A stretch of DNA of 25,239 nt. It comes from Planctomycetaceae bacterium (lineage in GTDB: Bacteria > Planctomycetota > Planctomycetia > Pirellulales > UBA1268). How positions within the stretch are numbered: the first letter of the stretch is position 1; the number at the start of each line of letters is the position of its first letter. Positions 15,643 through 24,539 of the stretch are shown in pieces. The position numbers and the translations under genes are program-made. The stretch covers positions 1 through 25,239 of the forward strand of contig SXWC01000151.1 in assembly GCA_005789975.1 (NCBI GenBank). The letters run 5' to 3'. The notes below the pieces were generated by a model. It was not told the DNA's origin and ran no database searches. It was given only the letters and a program-made list of their open reading frames with translations.

Positions 15643-18186
15643 ATGCCCCCCGAACGCACGACGGTTTTTCTGCCCTGCCACACGCTCGACGATTTTCCGA
15701 CGTGGCTGGAGGAGTCGGAAGCTGACGACCTGCTGACGGCATGGACGGCAGCGTGGCATCCCTCGCTGATCGCGGCCACCGGCGGGCCGCCCCATTGGGC
15801 GAGCATCGACCTGCCCGTCTCCGGCGGGCCTCAGCTGGGCATCGTCCCGGCGACCTGGGACGACCGCTTCGCCGCGCAGTTCGACGCCGTGACGGCCTCC
15901 GGGTCGCGGTTCGTGCGGCGGACCACGGGGGACGAGGCGATCGTGCGGGCCGCGGCCAGGGCGCTGGCGTCCTCCGAACTTCCCGAGGGGCCCCTGCCCG
16001 GCGACGGCCACCGCCACGATTTCCAGGCTCTCGGGCTCGCGGCGTTGCTCGCCGAGCTTCTGGCCCGTCGGATGCGGTCGAGCACCGATCTCGAGTCGTC
16101 GGGATTTCCGGCCGCCGTCGTTGCGGCCGCCCGCGCTGCGGTTGAGGGTCGCGATGCCGAGGCGGCCGCCGGGCTGCGGGAGTGCTTCGATTCGCTCGCC
16201 GCCACCCGCAGCCGCTACTACCCCGTCGATACCTGGCTGCTCGACCTCGTGCTCCTCTCGGAATCGACCAGTGGCGATGCTCTCGCCGCCGCGATCGACG
16301 CGGCCGTGCCGGTTGCGGTGATCGCGACCGGCGCTTGCATCGCATCGATCGCCGCGGCCGCTCCCGACGCGGTCGCCCGCCTCCGCGATGCCGCAGCGAC
16401 CAGCGGCGTCGGCCTGTGTGGCGGCCGCGACCTCGACCGGCCGCTCGACGCCTGCACGCCGGAGGAGGCGCTGCAATCGTTCCAACGCGGGCGGGCTCTC
16501 TGGCAGGAGCATGTCGGGGCCGTGCCCGCCGCGTTTGCCCGCGCGACGGGAGGCGCGACCGATCTGTTGCCGCAGTTGCTCGCCGGAATCGGCTGCAAGG
16601 CCGGCGTCTGGAGCCTGTTTGACGGCTCCCCTCTTCCCGACGTGGGACGGGGGCTCGTCCGCTGGGAAGCCGGCGGCGGGAGCGTGGAGATGGTGGCGGC
16701 CCAGCCGCTCGACGCCCGCTCCGCCCGCACGCTGCTCGCCCTCCACGAAACGCTCGGCGACGCACTCGACCACGAGCATGTCGCGATGCTCGTCTTCGCA
16801 CAGTACGCCGGGCCGCCGGGCCGCTGGCACACGTTGCTCCGCCGGATCGGCGGCTGGACCAATCTGCTCGGCACGTTCGTCACGCCCGATCGACTCGTCG
16901 CGACCGCCACCGGCGCCGGCACCACGGTGTCGCCCGGGCCCGATGCGTTTCCTCCCACGTTGCCCCGCGACGCGGCTTCGCCAGCAGGCAATCCGGATAC
17001 GGAAGGCGACCCGGTGGATCTGGCGATCGCCGCCGCCCGCGCCGAGGCGCGACGGATCCTGGCGGCCGCCGCTCCGCTGTCACCCGCGGCGGCCGCACCC
17101 GCGCCGCGTCCCGCCGCAGCGGTCCCACGGCCGCGGTCGTGGCTGCCCCGGGGGCTCTTCGGATCCGGCCGCGCCGCGGCCGACCGACTCGTGCTCGACA
17201 ACGGCGCCATCCGGGCCGAGGCGCATCCCGTCACCGGCGGGCTGCTCTCGCTGCGGCGTCCCTCCGACCGCGGCAACCGCATCTCGCAACAGCTCGCGGT
17301 CCGCACCACGCGTGCGGCGGCGGAAGCGGGGGCCGCATGGCTGCATCCCGACGACCGCGGCATGTTCACGCGGATGGTGGCCGAAGCGGTGGCCCGCGAG
17401 CCGGCTGCGGGCGGCCGTGACGCGGTCGTGAGCCGGGGTCGGCTGGTCGATGCCGACGGCGGCACGGCGGCCCGGTTCACCCAGCGGCTCGTCCTTGACG
17501 ACACGCTGCCCTTGGCGGTCATTGACGTCGAGATCCGGCTCGAACGATCCCTCGTCGGCCCGCTGCTGGAAAATCACGTCGCTTCACGCTTCGCCTGGCA
17601 CGAGAACGAAGACGTCGAGATCCGCCGCAGCCTCCACACGCAGTCGATCGCCACGAAGCGGGTGCGATTCACCGCGCCGCACTTCGTCGAGGTCGTGCCG
17701 GGCCACTCCAGGCTCGACGCCGGCAGCGACGCCGTGACGGTCCTCACCGGCGGAGCGCCTTGGCACCTGCTTTCGATCCCGCACGTCCTCGACACGATCC
17801 TGGCGGGCGGGGCTGCCGCCGTCTTCGCCCGGCGCTTCGCCGTTGGCATCGGCATCGAACGGCCGTGGGATGCGGCCCTCGCATTGCTCGCCGACGCGCC
17901 GGTGGCGGCCTGCCCGGCGACCGGCTCCGCCAACGTCCGGGTCACGGTCCACGACATCCGCTTCGCCGCCGGCCGGCCCGTCCGGGCCCGCGTGGGCCTG
18001 CTCGAATCGGCGGGGCGGAAGGGCGAGGCGCGGGTTGACTGGGGCCGGGAGGTCGCCGCCGCCGTGGCCGTTGACTTCGACGGCGCGCCCAAACGCGACG
18101 TCAGCATTGCGATCGAGGGCACCTGCACCGTAGGTTTTCTGGACCGGTATCAGTGGCAGCACCTCGACCTGGAATTCGCGGGATGA
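15643..18186 (+). CDS. GH38-related (alpha-mannosidase-like) protein, probably divergent
   Basis: A 847-residue protein without a signal peptide, so probably cytoplasmic. Residues 1-430 resemble the glycosidase half of GH38/GH57-type enzymes: HTLDDFPTWLEES at the start, then PAAFARATGGATDLLPQLLAGIGCKAG, the usual LP-LL-GxG pattern after the active-site strands. A Pro/Ala linker lies at about 480-505. Residues 513 onward match the beta-sandwich C-terminal domain of alpha-mannosidases (LVLDNGAIRAEAHPVTGGLLSL, later ENHVASRFAW). I could not identify the catalytic aspartate with confidence, so activity is uncertain. The ATG at 15643 was chosen because the conserved part begins there; there is no Shine-Dalgarno site. 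Its stop overlaps the cmk start (ATGA), making it the first gene of a coupled operon with cmk and plsC. It is divergent from pilM. Confidence 0.65.
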   Translation: MPPERTTVFLPCHTLDDFPTWLEESEADDLLTAWTAAWHPSLIAATGGPPHWASIDLPVSGGPQLGIVPATWDDRFAAQFDAVTASGSRFVRRTTGDEAIVRAAARALASSELPEGPLPGDGHRHDFQALGLAALLAELLARRMRSSTDLESSGFPAAVVAAARAAVEGRDAEAAAGLRECFDSLAATRSRYYPVDTWLLDLVLLSESTSGDALAAAIDAAVPVAVIATGACIASIAAAAPDAVARLRDAAATSGVGLCGGRDLDRPLDACTPEEALQSFQRGRALWQEHVGAVPAAFARATGGATDLLPQLLAGIGCKAGVWSLFDGSPLPDVGRGLVRWEAGGGSVEMVAAQPLDARSARTLLALHETLGDALDHEHVAMLVFAQYAGPPGRWHTLLRRIGGWTNLLGTFVTPDRLVATATGAGTTVSPGPDAFPPTLPRDAASPAGNPDTEGDPVDLAIAAARAEARRILAAAAPLSPAAAAPAPRPAAAVPRPRSWLPRGLFGSGRAAADRLVLDNGAIRAEAHPVTGGLLSLRRPSDRGNRISQQLAVRTTRAAAEAGAAWLHPDDRGMFTRMVAEAVAREPAAGGRDAVVSRGRLVDADGGTAARFTQRLVLDDTLPLAVIDVEIRLERSLVGPLLENHVASRFAWHENEDVEIRRSLHTQSIATKRVRFTAPHFVEVVPGHSRLDAGSDAVTVLTGGAPWHLLSIPHVLDTILAGGAAAVFARRFAVGIGIERPWDAALALLADAPVAACPATGSANVRVTVHDIRFAAGRPVRARVGLLESAGRKGEARVDWGREVAAAVAVDFDGAPKRDVSIAIEGTCTVGFLDRYQWQHLDLEFAG

Positions 18187-18845
18187 TCATCACGCTCGAC
18201 GGTCCGGCGGGCGCCGGCAAGAGTTCCGCGGCCCGCGCGCTCGCCGCCCGCCTCGGCTGGTGGTACATGGACACCGGCGCGATGTATCGCGCGGTGGCCC
18301 TCGTCGCGCTGGAGCAGGGAGTGCCGCTCGACGATGCCGTCCGGCTCGCCCGGCTCGCCGAGTCGCTCGTGATCTCGTTTCGTGACGGACACGTCTTCGT
18401 GGACGACCGTGACGTCTCCGCCGAGATCCGCACCGAACGGGTGACGACCGCGACGCGGCCGGTGGCCGATGCCCCGCCGGTGCGCGACGTCATGAAGCAG
18501 CTGCAACGGCGGCTCGCCGCGGGCATCGACGTGGTCACCGAGGGCCGCGACCAGGGATCGATCGTGTTTCCCCAGGCCGAGCTCAAGGTGTTTCTCACCG
18601 CGACGCCCGAGGAGCGGGCCCGCCGTCGGCATCGCGAGGAGGCCTCGCGGGGTGAGGCGACGTCGCTCGACGCGGTGCTCGCCGCACAGAACCGGCGCGA
18701 CGAGGGAGACCGGGTGCGACCGGTGGGCGCGATGCACGCGGCCGACGACGCGGTCCTCGTCGAGACCGACGGGCTCGCGCCCGACGAGGTGGTGGAGAGG
18801 CTCGTGCGGCTCGTCGAGGAGCGGCGGCCGCCGCGGGCGACATGA
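18183..18845 (+). CDS. cmk: Cytidylate kinase
   Basis: A 220-residue enzyme that phosphorylates CMP and dCMP to the diphosphates, using ATP. The P-loop is GPAGAGKSS (7-15), followed by YMDTGAMYRAVAL (the CMP-binding segment), the GRDQGSIVFPQAELKVFLTA region (121 onward; usually GRDIGTVVFP) and the Arg-rich lid EERARRRHREE. Length is typical. The start at ATG 18183 overlaps the TGA of the previous gene, and the stop overlaps the plsC start, both as ATGA. A longer in-frame extension to 18153 adds only residues encoded inside the upstream gene and was rejected. The residue after GRD is Gln where many family members have Ile; this is a mild departure outside the P-loop. Confidence 0.93.
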   Translation: MIITLDGPAGAGKSSAARALAARLGWWYMDTGAMYRAVALVALEQGVPLDDAVRLARLAESLVISFRDGHVFVDDRDVSAEIRTERVTTATRPVADAPPVRDVMKQLQRRLAAGIDVVTEGRDQGSIVFPQAELKVFLTATPEERARRRHREEASRGEATSLDAVLAAQNRRDEGDRVRPVGAMHAADDAVLVETDGLAPDEVVERLVRLVEERRPPRAT

Positions 18846-19567
18846 AGCCCGCGCCCCCCAACGCGGTGCCGGCGGGAGGCGGGCACAGCCGCTTCGGCAA
18901 GTGCCTCTACGCCGTTCTCTGGGTGCTCTGTCGCACGTTCGGGGTGTCGTTGCTGGGATTTCGTTCGCGGTTCGCCGAGCCGCTGCCCGCGCGGGGCGGC
19001 CTGGTCGTGCTCTCCAGCCACCAGAGCCATCTCGACCCACTGCTGCTCGGCCTCGCGACCGACCGCCGCCTCTCGAGCCTGGCACGGAGTTCGCTCTATG
19101 CCTTCAAGCCGTTCGGCGCGGTGATCACGGCGCTCGATGCCGTGCCGATCGACCGCAACGCTTCGGTGATCGCCGCGATGAAGGTCGTGATCGAGCGGCT
19201 CAGGGGGGGCGCGGCGGTGATCATTTTTCCCGAGGGCGCGCGGACCTTCGACGGGCAGCTGGGGGAGTTCAAGAGCGGTTTCAGCCTGATGGCCAAGCGC
19301 GCCGGGGTGCCCGTGGTTCCGGTGGCGATCGTGGGGGCCTACGAATGCTGGCCGCGGACGCGGCTCTTTCCCCGGACCGGACGGATTCGGGTCGAGTTCG
19401 GCGAGATCCTCACCGCCGAGGAGGTGGCCGCGATGGACGAGCGGCAGATCTTCGACGTCTGCACGCAGCGCATCCGCGATCTCGACGCGCGGGCCCGGGC
19501 CACCCGGCAATGCTCCGCGGCGCTGCCCCGACCGCAACCGCGGGAACGACCGACGGCATCGAGGTGA
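18842..19567 (+). CDS. plsC: 1-acyl-glycerol-3-phosphate acyltransferase (PlsC family)
   Basis: A 241-residue membrane-associated enzyme that would acylate lysophosphatidic acid to phosphatidic acid in phospholipid synthesis. The catalytic HX4D motif is HQSHLD (60-65), motif III is FPEGARTFDG (129-138) and motif IV is VPVVPVAIVGAYE (about 155-168). A hydrophobic segment at about 20-40 (LYAVLWVLCRTFGVSLLGF) would anchor it to the inner face of the membrane. It overlaps cmk by ATGA. A cmk-plsC pair is a frequent arrangement in several bacterial phyla, which supports the assignment. Closely related acyltransferases with other acceptors, such as ornithine-lipid synthases, cannot be excluded from sequence alone. 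The last 20 residues are a basic, Pro-rich tail. Confidence 0.88.
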   Translation: MKPAPPNAVPAGGGHSRFGKCLYAVLWVLCRTFGVSLLGFRSRFAEPLPARGGLVVLSSHQSHLDPLLLGLATDRRLSSLARSSLYAFKPFGAVITALDAVPIDRNASVIAAMKVVIERLRGGAAVIIFPEGARTFDGQLGEFKSGFSLMAKRAGVPVVPVAIVGAYECWPRTRLFPRTGRIRVEFGEILTAEEVAAMDERQIFDVCTQRIRDLDARARATRQCSAALPRPQPRERPTASR

Positions 19568-19602
19568 TGCCGGGGTGAGCCCGCGGGCCGCCCCCCGAAC
19601 CC
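19568..19602. other. Short gap between converging genes, with a palindrome
   Basis: The 35 bases between plsC and the convergent secreted-protein gene hold the 10 bp palindrome GCCCGCGGGC (19579-19588) and no T-run. No standard intrinsic terminator is visible. Confidence 0.4.
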
Positions 19603-22600
19603 CTACGGCGTCTGCGGAGTCGTCCGCGCCCTTTTGAAGGGATCGATCGTGCCGCCGCCCGGTCCCGGAGGCGGGGCGTCGGGCGACTGGCCGAAGGGCA
19701 TCAGCTTGGGCCACTCGAGATTCATGCCCGGCCATGCGGGCGCGGCCGGCGCCGCCGCAGGCGGCGGCGCCTGCTGGGGTGGGCCCGCGGGCGGTGCCGT
19801 GAGCAGGTCGTTCGGGCTCGGGAAGTCGCGGCGATCGCCGGGGGCCGTGGGCGTGGAGACGAGCGTCGCCGCCATGCCCGCCTGGTCGGCGCGTTCGAGC
19901 GTGCGGATCGAGACGTCGTCGATCCATGCCTCGCCCATGCCCGTGAGTGCGAAGGTGACGACGATCGGTTCGCCCACCGACTCCGGCGGCACGATCCGAT
20001 GCAGCACGAGCCGCCGCCACGCCTTGCCGACCCCGACTCGCTCGCCGAGCGCCGGCCCGCCCAGCGAGTCGAAGACGAACAGGCCGTCGACGCTGCCGGT
20101 CAGCGGCTCGGGCACGCGAACCTGTGCCGTGATCTCGAGGAGCTTTCCGGGTGCCGCCACGATCGGCGGCGTGGTGATCCAGAGCGGCGGCGTCTCGACG
20201 ACGACGGGCGTCTCCTCGCGGCTCATCGGCCGTGCGATCAGCCGCAGGCATGCCCTGCCGGAAGCAGGCCTCGTCTGCGACATCTCAACACCCGTGCGGA
20301 TGTCGGGCTGCGTCTTGGCGAAGTGCCGCCAGCCGCCGCCGGCAAGGTCCTCGATCCGCTCCATCCCGCCGCCGTTGAGCAGTTCGGGACCCGCCACGGT
20401 CGCCCCGCGGGCCGCCACGAACTGCCACTCCTCGCCGAGCGCCGTATCCGACGCGGTGAGCGGGCTGGCAACCATCGATCCCTCCGCCTTCACGCCATTC
20501 TCCCAGACGCGTCTCTCGAACTGACCGGCGATGGCCGCGGCCCGGCGGAGATATTCCACGGCGGTGCTCGGGTCGGAGGCGGCGATCGCCTCGGCCTCGG
20601 CCGCGAGCCGGCCCGCCTCCGAGAGCATCGGCACGGCGCTGACCGGTGGCGGTCCGCTGAGCGCCTGCGGCGGCAGCCGGCCGAGCAGGTCGCCGGCGCC
20701 CGCCAGCGCCGTGGAGGCGACCGCGCGGGCGGACGAGAGTTCGCCGGCCGCCATGCTCCGCACGCGATCCTGGACATGGCCCGTGATGGCCGGTTCACCG
20801 CTGAAGAGGATGATCGCGTGCGTCATGAAGTCGTCGAGCGTCACCGACACGCCGCCGGTCACCCGCTGCTGCCGCACGGGCTTGAGGCCGCCCGGCGACA
20901 CTTCCCAGGCCTGATGCGCCTCAGGCACGCCCGGCACCAGGATCGTGAGCGGCGATTCATTCGGCGGGATGTCGCTGCCGGCGTAGCGGCGGGCCACGAT
21001 CTGCGAGCCCTGGACGCATCGCCAGGCCACCACCATCCGCGCCCGTGCCGCCTCCATCACGAAGGCCTGCACCTCACCGCTGCTGGTCTGCGCCTGGGCG
21101 GCGAATCGGCCCGCGGCCCCCCATGGCTCGAGCACCTGCAGCCGCAGGTTCATTTCCCGCGCCGCCGTCGCGCGGGCCCGCGCCTCCCGGTCGTCGCCGT
21201 CGAGCCGCCGGGTTGACGTGAAGAGGATGCCACGGGTGCCGGCCGCCACCGCGGAAAACGCGGCGAGCGCGAGGCTCTCGCCGTCCACGGCCAGCCCGCG
21301 GCCGCCGACACCGGCGAGGGCCGCCGCCTGCCGGGCCGCGCGGGGATCGATCTCCGTGGCGATGGTGGCCAGGATCGGGGTGCCGGGCCGCGCGAGCCGC
21401 GGCCGCTCCCGCAGCCATGTGAGGTAGTCGATGAGTTCCAGGCTCGTGCCGAGCACCGTCTTGCGGGCCACGAGCAGATCGACGTGCCGGGAGATGCTCC
21501 GCAGCCCGGAGTCGGCCGAGGCGATCAGCGGCCGGCCGGCGCGGAGGTCGCAGGCCCGCACGCGGCGGGCCCTTTCGGCGAGTTCCTCGACGTCGGTGTC
21601 GGCCAGCCCGCTGCCGAGGTCCCACATCAGCACGCGGTCCCAGTTGCGGAGGGCCGGCAGCGACTCGGGCTCGCGAAGATCCACATCGGGAATCGGTGGC
21701 GGCGGGCAGATCACCCACAGTCCCGCCCGCCGTGCGTCGGCCAGTTGTTCGCCGGTGGCAGGCTCCAGAAAGCGGACGCAGTTGAAGCCCAGCGCGGCGA
21801 GGGCCGTGAGCGGCTCGCCGCTCCAGTCGATCGACCGCGGAAAGAATGGCAACCCGTCGATCTCGATCACGCCGCGGGCCAGTCCGGCCGGCGGATCGGT
21901 GGCGGCCTCGGCGGCCGCCGCGCGCACCGCCGGATCGTGAATCACCCCCGGTGTCGCGAGGGCGCGTTCGGTCGCCGGGAGCAGACCGGTCACATGCAGA
22001 TCATCGAGGGCGATCGCGAGTCGTCCGGCGGTCGGAGGCCCTTCGACCACGAGCTGCGTCGCCGTGGCGCCGGCGGTCGAGCCGGTGCCGTGTTCCAGCC
22101 GCAGCGCGGGAAGTTGCCGGGCGATGCCATGCGGGATGGCCGCCACTTCGAGCATCTCCCAGCGGTCGATGTCGTGCGACACGGTTCCCGGCACGAGCAC
22201 CTCGACGGGCTGGCCGGTCTTCTTGGAGATCCAGTCGCCAAACCTCACCCGCACGGCGAGCCTGACGTCGGGGCTGCTCGCCCGAACCCAGAGCGTGGCC
22301 CGGAGCTCGTCGATCACCGCAGCGGGGCCGAGGGGCGTCTCGAGGCGGATTGGGGCGGCACCCTGCGACTCGACCACGATTCGCTCGGAGCCGCTGCCGC
22401 GGTGCGGCGACTCGTGAGACCGTTCGTGCGTCGTCACTCGGCCCGAGCGTGGCGACACCGCCCAGGTCGTCGCCCGCCCCTCGAATGCGTCCACGACTTC
22501 GCCCGCCGGCGCGGCCCCCGTCGCCCAGGCGACGACCAGCCCGGCGATCGCGGCGGCGACACGCCCGGCGGCGCCGCTCCGCCTGGCGGGCGGTCGCGAC

Positions 22601-22629
22601 CGCGACGGGCACAGAGACCGGGGGGGCAT
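19603..22629 (-). CDS. Large secreted glycosidase-like protein, function unknown
   Basis: A 1008-residue protein starting at ATG 22629 (MPPRSLCPSRSRPP). The open frame continues to 24447, but that part only mirrors the kinase gene on the other strand. Residues 1-22 are basic, then a hydrophobic stretch (AAAIAGLVVAWATGAAPAGE) gives a signal peptide or anchor. Residues 45-210 look like a beta-sandwich (EGRATTWAVSPRSGRVTT, LRATLWVRASSPDVRLAVRV). Residues 240-480 resemble a TIM-barrel glycosidase scaffold (FPRSIDWSGEPLTALAALGFNCVRF, DARRAGLWVICPPP, DRVLMWDLGSG). A helical part and a second carbohydrate-binding-like beta region follow (about 800-910). The tail is Pro/Ala/Gly-rich. I found no certain catalytic acid pair. 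It is the only minus-strand gene in the right part and is probably transcribed alone. No Shine-Dalgarno site was seen. Confidence 0.75.
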   Translation of the reverse strand: MPPRSLCPSRSRPPARRSGAAGRVAAAIAGLVVAWATGAAPAGEVVDAFEGRATTWAVSPRSGRVTTHERSHESPHRGSGSERIVVESQGAAPIRLETPLGPAAVIDELRATLWVRASSPDVRLAVRVRFGDWISKKTGQPVEVLVPGTVSHDIDRWEMLEVAAIPHGIARQLPALRLEHGTGSTAGATATQLVVEGPPTAGRLAIALDDLHVTGLLPATERALATPGVIHDPAVRAAAAEAATDPPAGLARGVIEIDGLPFFPRSIDWSGEPLTALAALGFNCVRFLEPATGEQLADARRAGLWVICPPPPIPDVDLREPESLPALRNWDRVLMWDLGSGLADTDVEELAERARRVRACDLRAGRPLIASADSGLRSISRHVDLLVARKTVLGTSLELIDYLTWLRERPRLARPGTPILATIATEIDPRAARQAAALAGVGGRGLAVDGESLALAAFSAVAAGTRGILFTSTRRLDGDDREARARATAAREMNLRLQVLEPWGAAGRFAAQAQTSSGEVQAFVMEAARARMVVAWRCVQGSQIVARRYAGSDIPPNESPLTILVPGVPEAHQAWEVSPGGLKPVRQQRVTGGVSVTLDDFMTHAIILFSGEPAITGHVQDRVRSMAAGELSSARAVASTALAGAGDLLGRLPPQALSGPPPVSAVPMLSEAGRLAAEAEAIAASDPSTAVEYLRRAAAIAGQFERRVWENGVKAEGSMVASPLTASDTALGEEWQFVAARGATVAGPELLNGGGMERIEDLAGGGWRHFAKTQPDIRTGVEMSQTRPASGRACLRLIARPMSREETPVVVETPPLWITTPPIVAAPGKLLEITAQVRVPEPLTGSVDGLFVFDSLGGPALGERVGVGKAWRRLVLHRIVPPESVGEPIVVTFALTGMGEAWIDDVSIRTLERADQAGMAATLVSTPTAPGDRRDFPSPNDLLTAPPAGPPQQAPPPAAAPAAPAWPGMNLEWPKLMPFGQSPDAPPPGPGGGTIDPFKRARTTPQTP

Positions 22630-22714
22630 GCGCGTCGGGCCGGGGGTGAAAAATCCAGGGGAATCGTCGGACGGGGCTTCTACACGCGGCCGACCCGCCC
22701 ATGAAAGCCCAACG

Positions 22715-22747
22715 CCGGGATCCCCCGCGGGCAGCGGGGGATCCCGG
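22715..22747. repeat. Perfect 14 bp hairpin in the divergent gap 22630-22911
   Basis: CCGGGATCCCCCGC (22715-22728) and its exact complement (22734-22747) enclose the 5-base loop GGGCA. It lies about 85 bases upstream of the secreted-protein gene and 165 bases upstream of the kinase gene. It is too strong to be expected by chance even at this GC content. No T-run follows on the plus strand, so it is not an obvious terminator. It may be a REP-like unit, an operator or a barrier between divergent transcripts. No clear promoter was recognised in the rest of the gap. Confidence 0.7.
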
Positions 22748-22911
22748 AGCCGCCACGGCCGTGCGTCATGGCCAGCTGTCTCCGCGGCGGGGGCTTGGGG
22801 CGAGTTGGGGGAAATGGAGGGGGGGCTTCGCAACGCCTGAAAATTCGTAGTCTGGTGGCTGGATTCAGTCAGCGCAACCAAAGGTGCCCGCGGGTTTGGG
22901 GGATCCGGATC

Positions 22912-24387
22912 ATGAAGCCGTCCACGGCGGAAAGCTTGTTGAATCTTGCCGTCACGCTCGACCTCGCGCCGGCGGCGACGCTTCACAAGACGTTCGCCGA
23001 GTTTCACGGCCAGGAGCTCTCCGTGGAGGAGTTCGGCCAGACGCTCGTGCGTCGCGAACTGATCACCGGCTTCCAGCTGGAGCGGCTCCTGCGGGGCGAC
23101 CAGTCGGGCTATTACTTCGGCATCGCGAAGGTGCTCTACCAGATCGGCGCCGGCTCGTTCGCGCGGGTGTACCGGGCGATCCATCGCGACAACGGTTCGG
23201 TCCTCGCGGTGAAGGTGCTTCGCAACCGGTTTGCCAACGACCCCGAGAAGTGCCTCGCCTTCCGGCATGAGGGGGAGATGGGGCTGTTGCTCCGTCATGC
23301 CAACATCGTCGCCATCGAGGATGTCGGGCAGGAACACGGCGCGAGCTATCTCACGATGGAGTTCATCGAGGGGCAGACGCTCCGCGAGCTGGTCAAGATC
23401 CGTGGCGCGGTGGACGTGCCGCGGGCGCTCGACCTGGTCCATCAGATGGTGAGCGGTCTGGAATACGCCCATCGACGTGGCGTCACGCATCGTGATCTCA
23501 AGGCGTCCAACGTCATCGTGTCGGCGACGGGCCAGGCCAAACTCGTCGACTTCGGCCTCGCCGGAGTCGACGAGACGGGCGACAAGTCGCTCGGCCGGGT
23601 CGAGAAGCCGCGGACGGTCGACTACGCGGCGCTGGAGAAGACCACCGGCGTCCGTGACGACGCGATTCGCAGCGACATCTACTTCCTCGGCACCGTCGCC
23701 TACCTGGCCCTCGCCGGCGAGGCGCCGCTCACCGAGTCGCGCGACCGCAAGGTGCGGGCCGATCCGCGGCGGTTCACGGAGGTGGTGCCGCTGCGTGTGC
23801 GGGCGCCCGACCTGCCGCGGGACGTGATCGAGATCGTGACGCGGATGATGCAGCTCGATCCGGTCGAACGCTGGCAGACGGCGACCGACGTGCGGCGGGC
23901 TCTCGAGGCCGCGATGAATCGCCGGGCCGGTGGCAACGCGGATGCGTCGGCTCCCGCGGCCGACCACGCGGCGGCGAAGGGGGGGGAGGGCGGTCCGGCG
24001 GCGACCTGCAAGGGGAGCCTGATGCTCGTCGAGTCGGATGAAACCGCGCAGCAGGCGATGCGGGCATACTTCTCGAAACTCGGCTACCGGGTCCTGGTCA
24101 CGGAGAATCCACAGCGGGCCCTGGCGAGGTTCTCGAACCAGCCGCTCCCCGCCGACTTTCTCGTGCTCAGCACCCGCACCCTCCGCGAGGCCGCGGTCGA
24201 GGCCTTCAACCAGCTCTCGGCCGATCCCTCCTACGCCGATGTGCCCGCGATCCTGCTCGTCGGTGAGAAACAGGCGGCCATGGCGGGGCGGGCGAGGGCG
24301 GACGACCGGCGGCGGATCGTGCCGATGCCGGTGCATTCCGGCGAGCTTGGAGTGACGCTCGCCGCGATCACCACGCGTTCGCGCTGA
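22912..24387 (+). CDS. Hanks-type Ser/Thr kinase fused to a degenerate receiver domain
   Basis: A 491-residue soluble protein with no transmembrane helix. Residues 1-70 are a helical segment (LVRRELITGFQLERLLRG) seen before the kinase domain in many planctomycetal kinases. The kinase domain (about 73-335) has the Gly loop IGAGSFARVY (78-87), the lysine K101 in LAVKVL, HRDLKASN (193-200), DFG (213-215) and SDIYFLGTVAYLALAG, so it looks active; the APE position reads ALE. After an Ala/Gly linker (340-367) comes a receiver-like domain (368-486): the acidic pocket survives as ESDE (374-377), but the phospho-acceptor position is S420 (FLVLST) instead of Asp and the lysine before the last conserved proline is M472 (IVPMPV). 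GGGGGA (22898-22903) precedes the ATG by 8 bases. Substrates are unknown. Confidence 0.9.
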   Translation: MKPSTAESLLNLAVTLDLAPAATLHKTFAEFHGQELSVEEFGQTLVRRELITGFQLERLLRGDQSGYYFGIAKVLYQIGAGSFARVYRAIHRDNGSVLAVKVLRNRFANDPEKCLAFRHEGEMGLLLRHANIVAIEDVGQEHGASYLTMEFIEGQTLRELVKIRGAVDVPRALDLVHQMVSGLEYAHRRGVTHRDLKASNVIVSATGQAKLVDFGLAGVDETGDKSLGRVEKPRTVDYAALEKTTGVRDDAIRSDIYFLGTVAYLALAGEAPLTESRDRKVRADPRRFTEVVPLRVRAPDLPRDVIEIVTRMMQLDPVERWQTATDVRRALEAAMNRRAGGNADASAPAADHAAAKGGEGGPAATCKGSLMLVESDETAQQAMRAYFSKLGYRVLVTENPQRALARFSNQPLPADFLVLSTRTLREAAVEAFNQLSADPSYADVPAILLVGEKQAAMAGRARADDRRRIVPMPVHSGELGVTLAAITTRSR

Positions 24388-24431
24388 CTGCCCTCCGGAA
24401 CTTCCGCAGTCGGGTCCGCCGGGGACGACGT

Positions 24432-24460
24432 TTGGAGCCGGGGTCACGGTCGGGTATGTT
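24432..24460 (+). promoter_or_regulatory. Candidate promoter of the ATP-grasp gene
   Basis: TTGGAG (24432-24437) and TATGTT (24455-24460) are separated by 17 bases. The start would be near 24467, about 73 bases before the ATG at 24540. It occupies the 152-base gap after the kinase gene, suggesting separate transcription. Confidence 0.4.
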
Positions 24461-24539
24461 CTCGTCGGCTCCGTGGTGTTCGTGCGAGGCGGCCGACCGC
24501 CACGGGATCTGCCCGCTCCCCCTTCCCACGACGGCCGCC

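Noticed and set aside
22700..22760. Possible fourth copy of the intergenic hairpin repeat around the 14 bp hairpin
   Set aside because: Only short GC-rich stretches match and the stem arrangement differs, so it was kept as a separate element.
22630..24447. Upstream extension of the secreted-protein frame across the kinase locus
   Set aside because: The extension is antisense to the kinase; the signal-peptide-like start at 22629 marks the true beginning.
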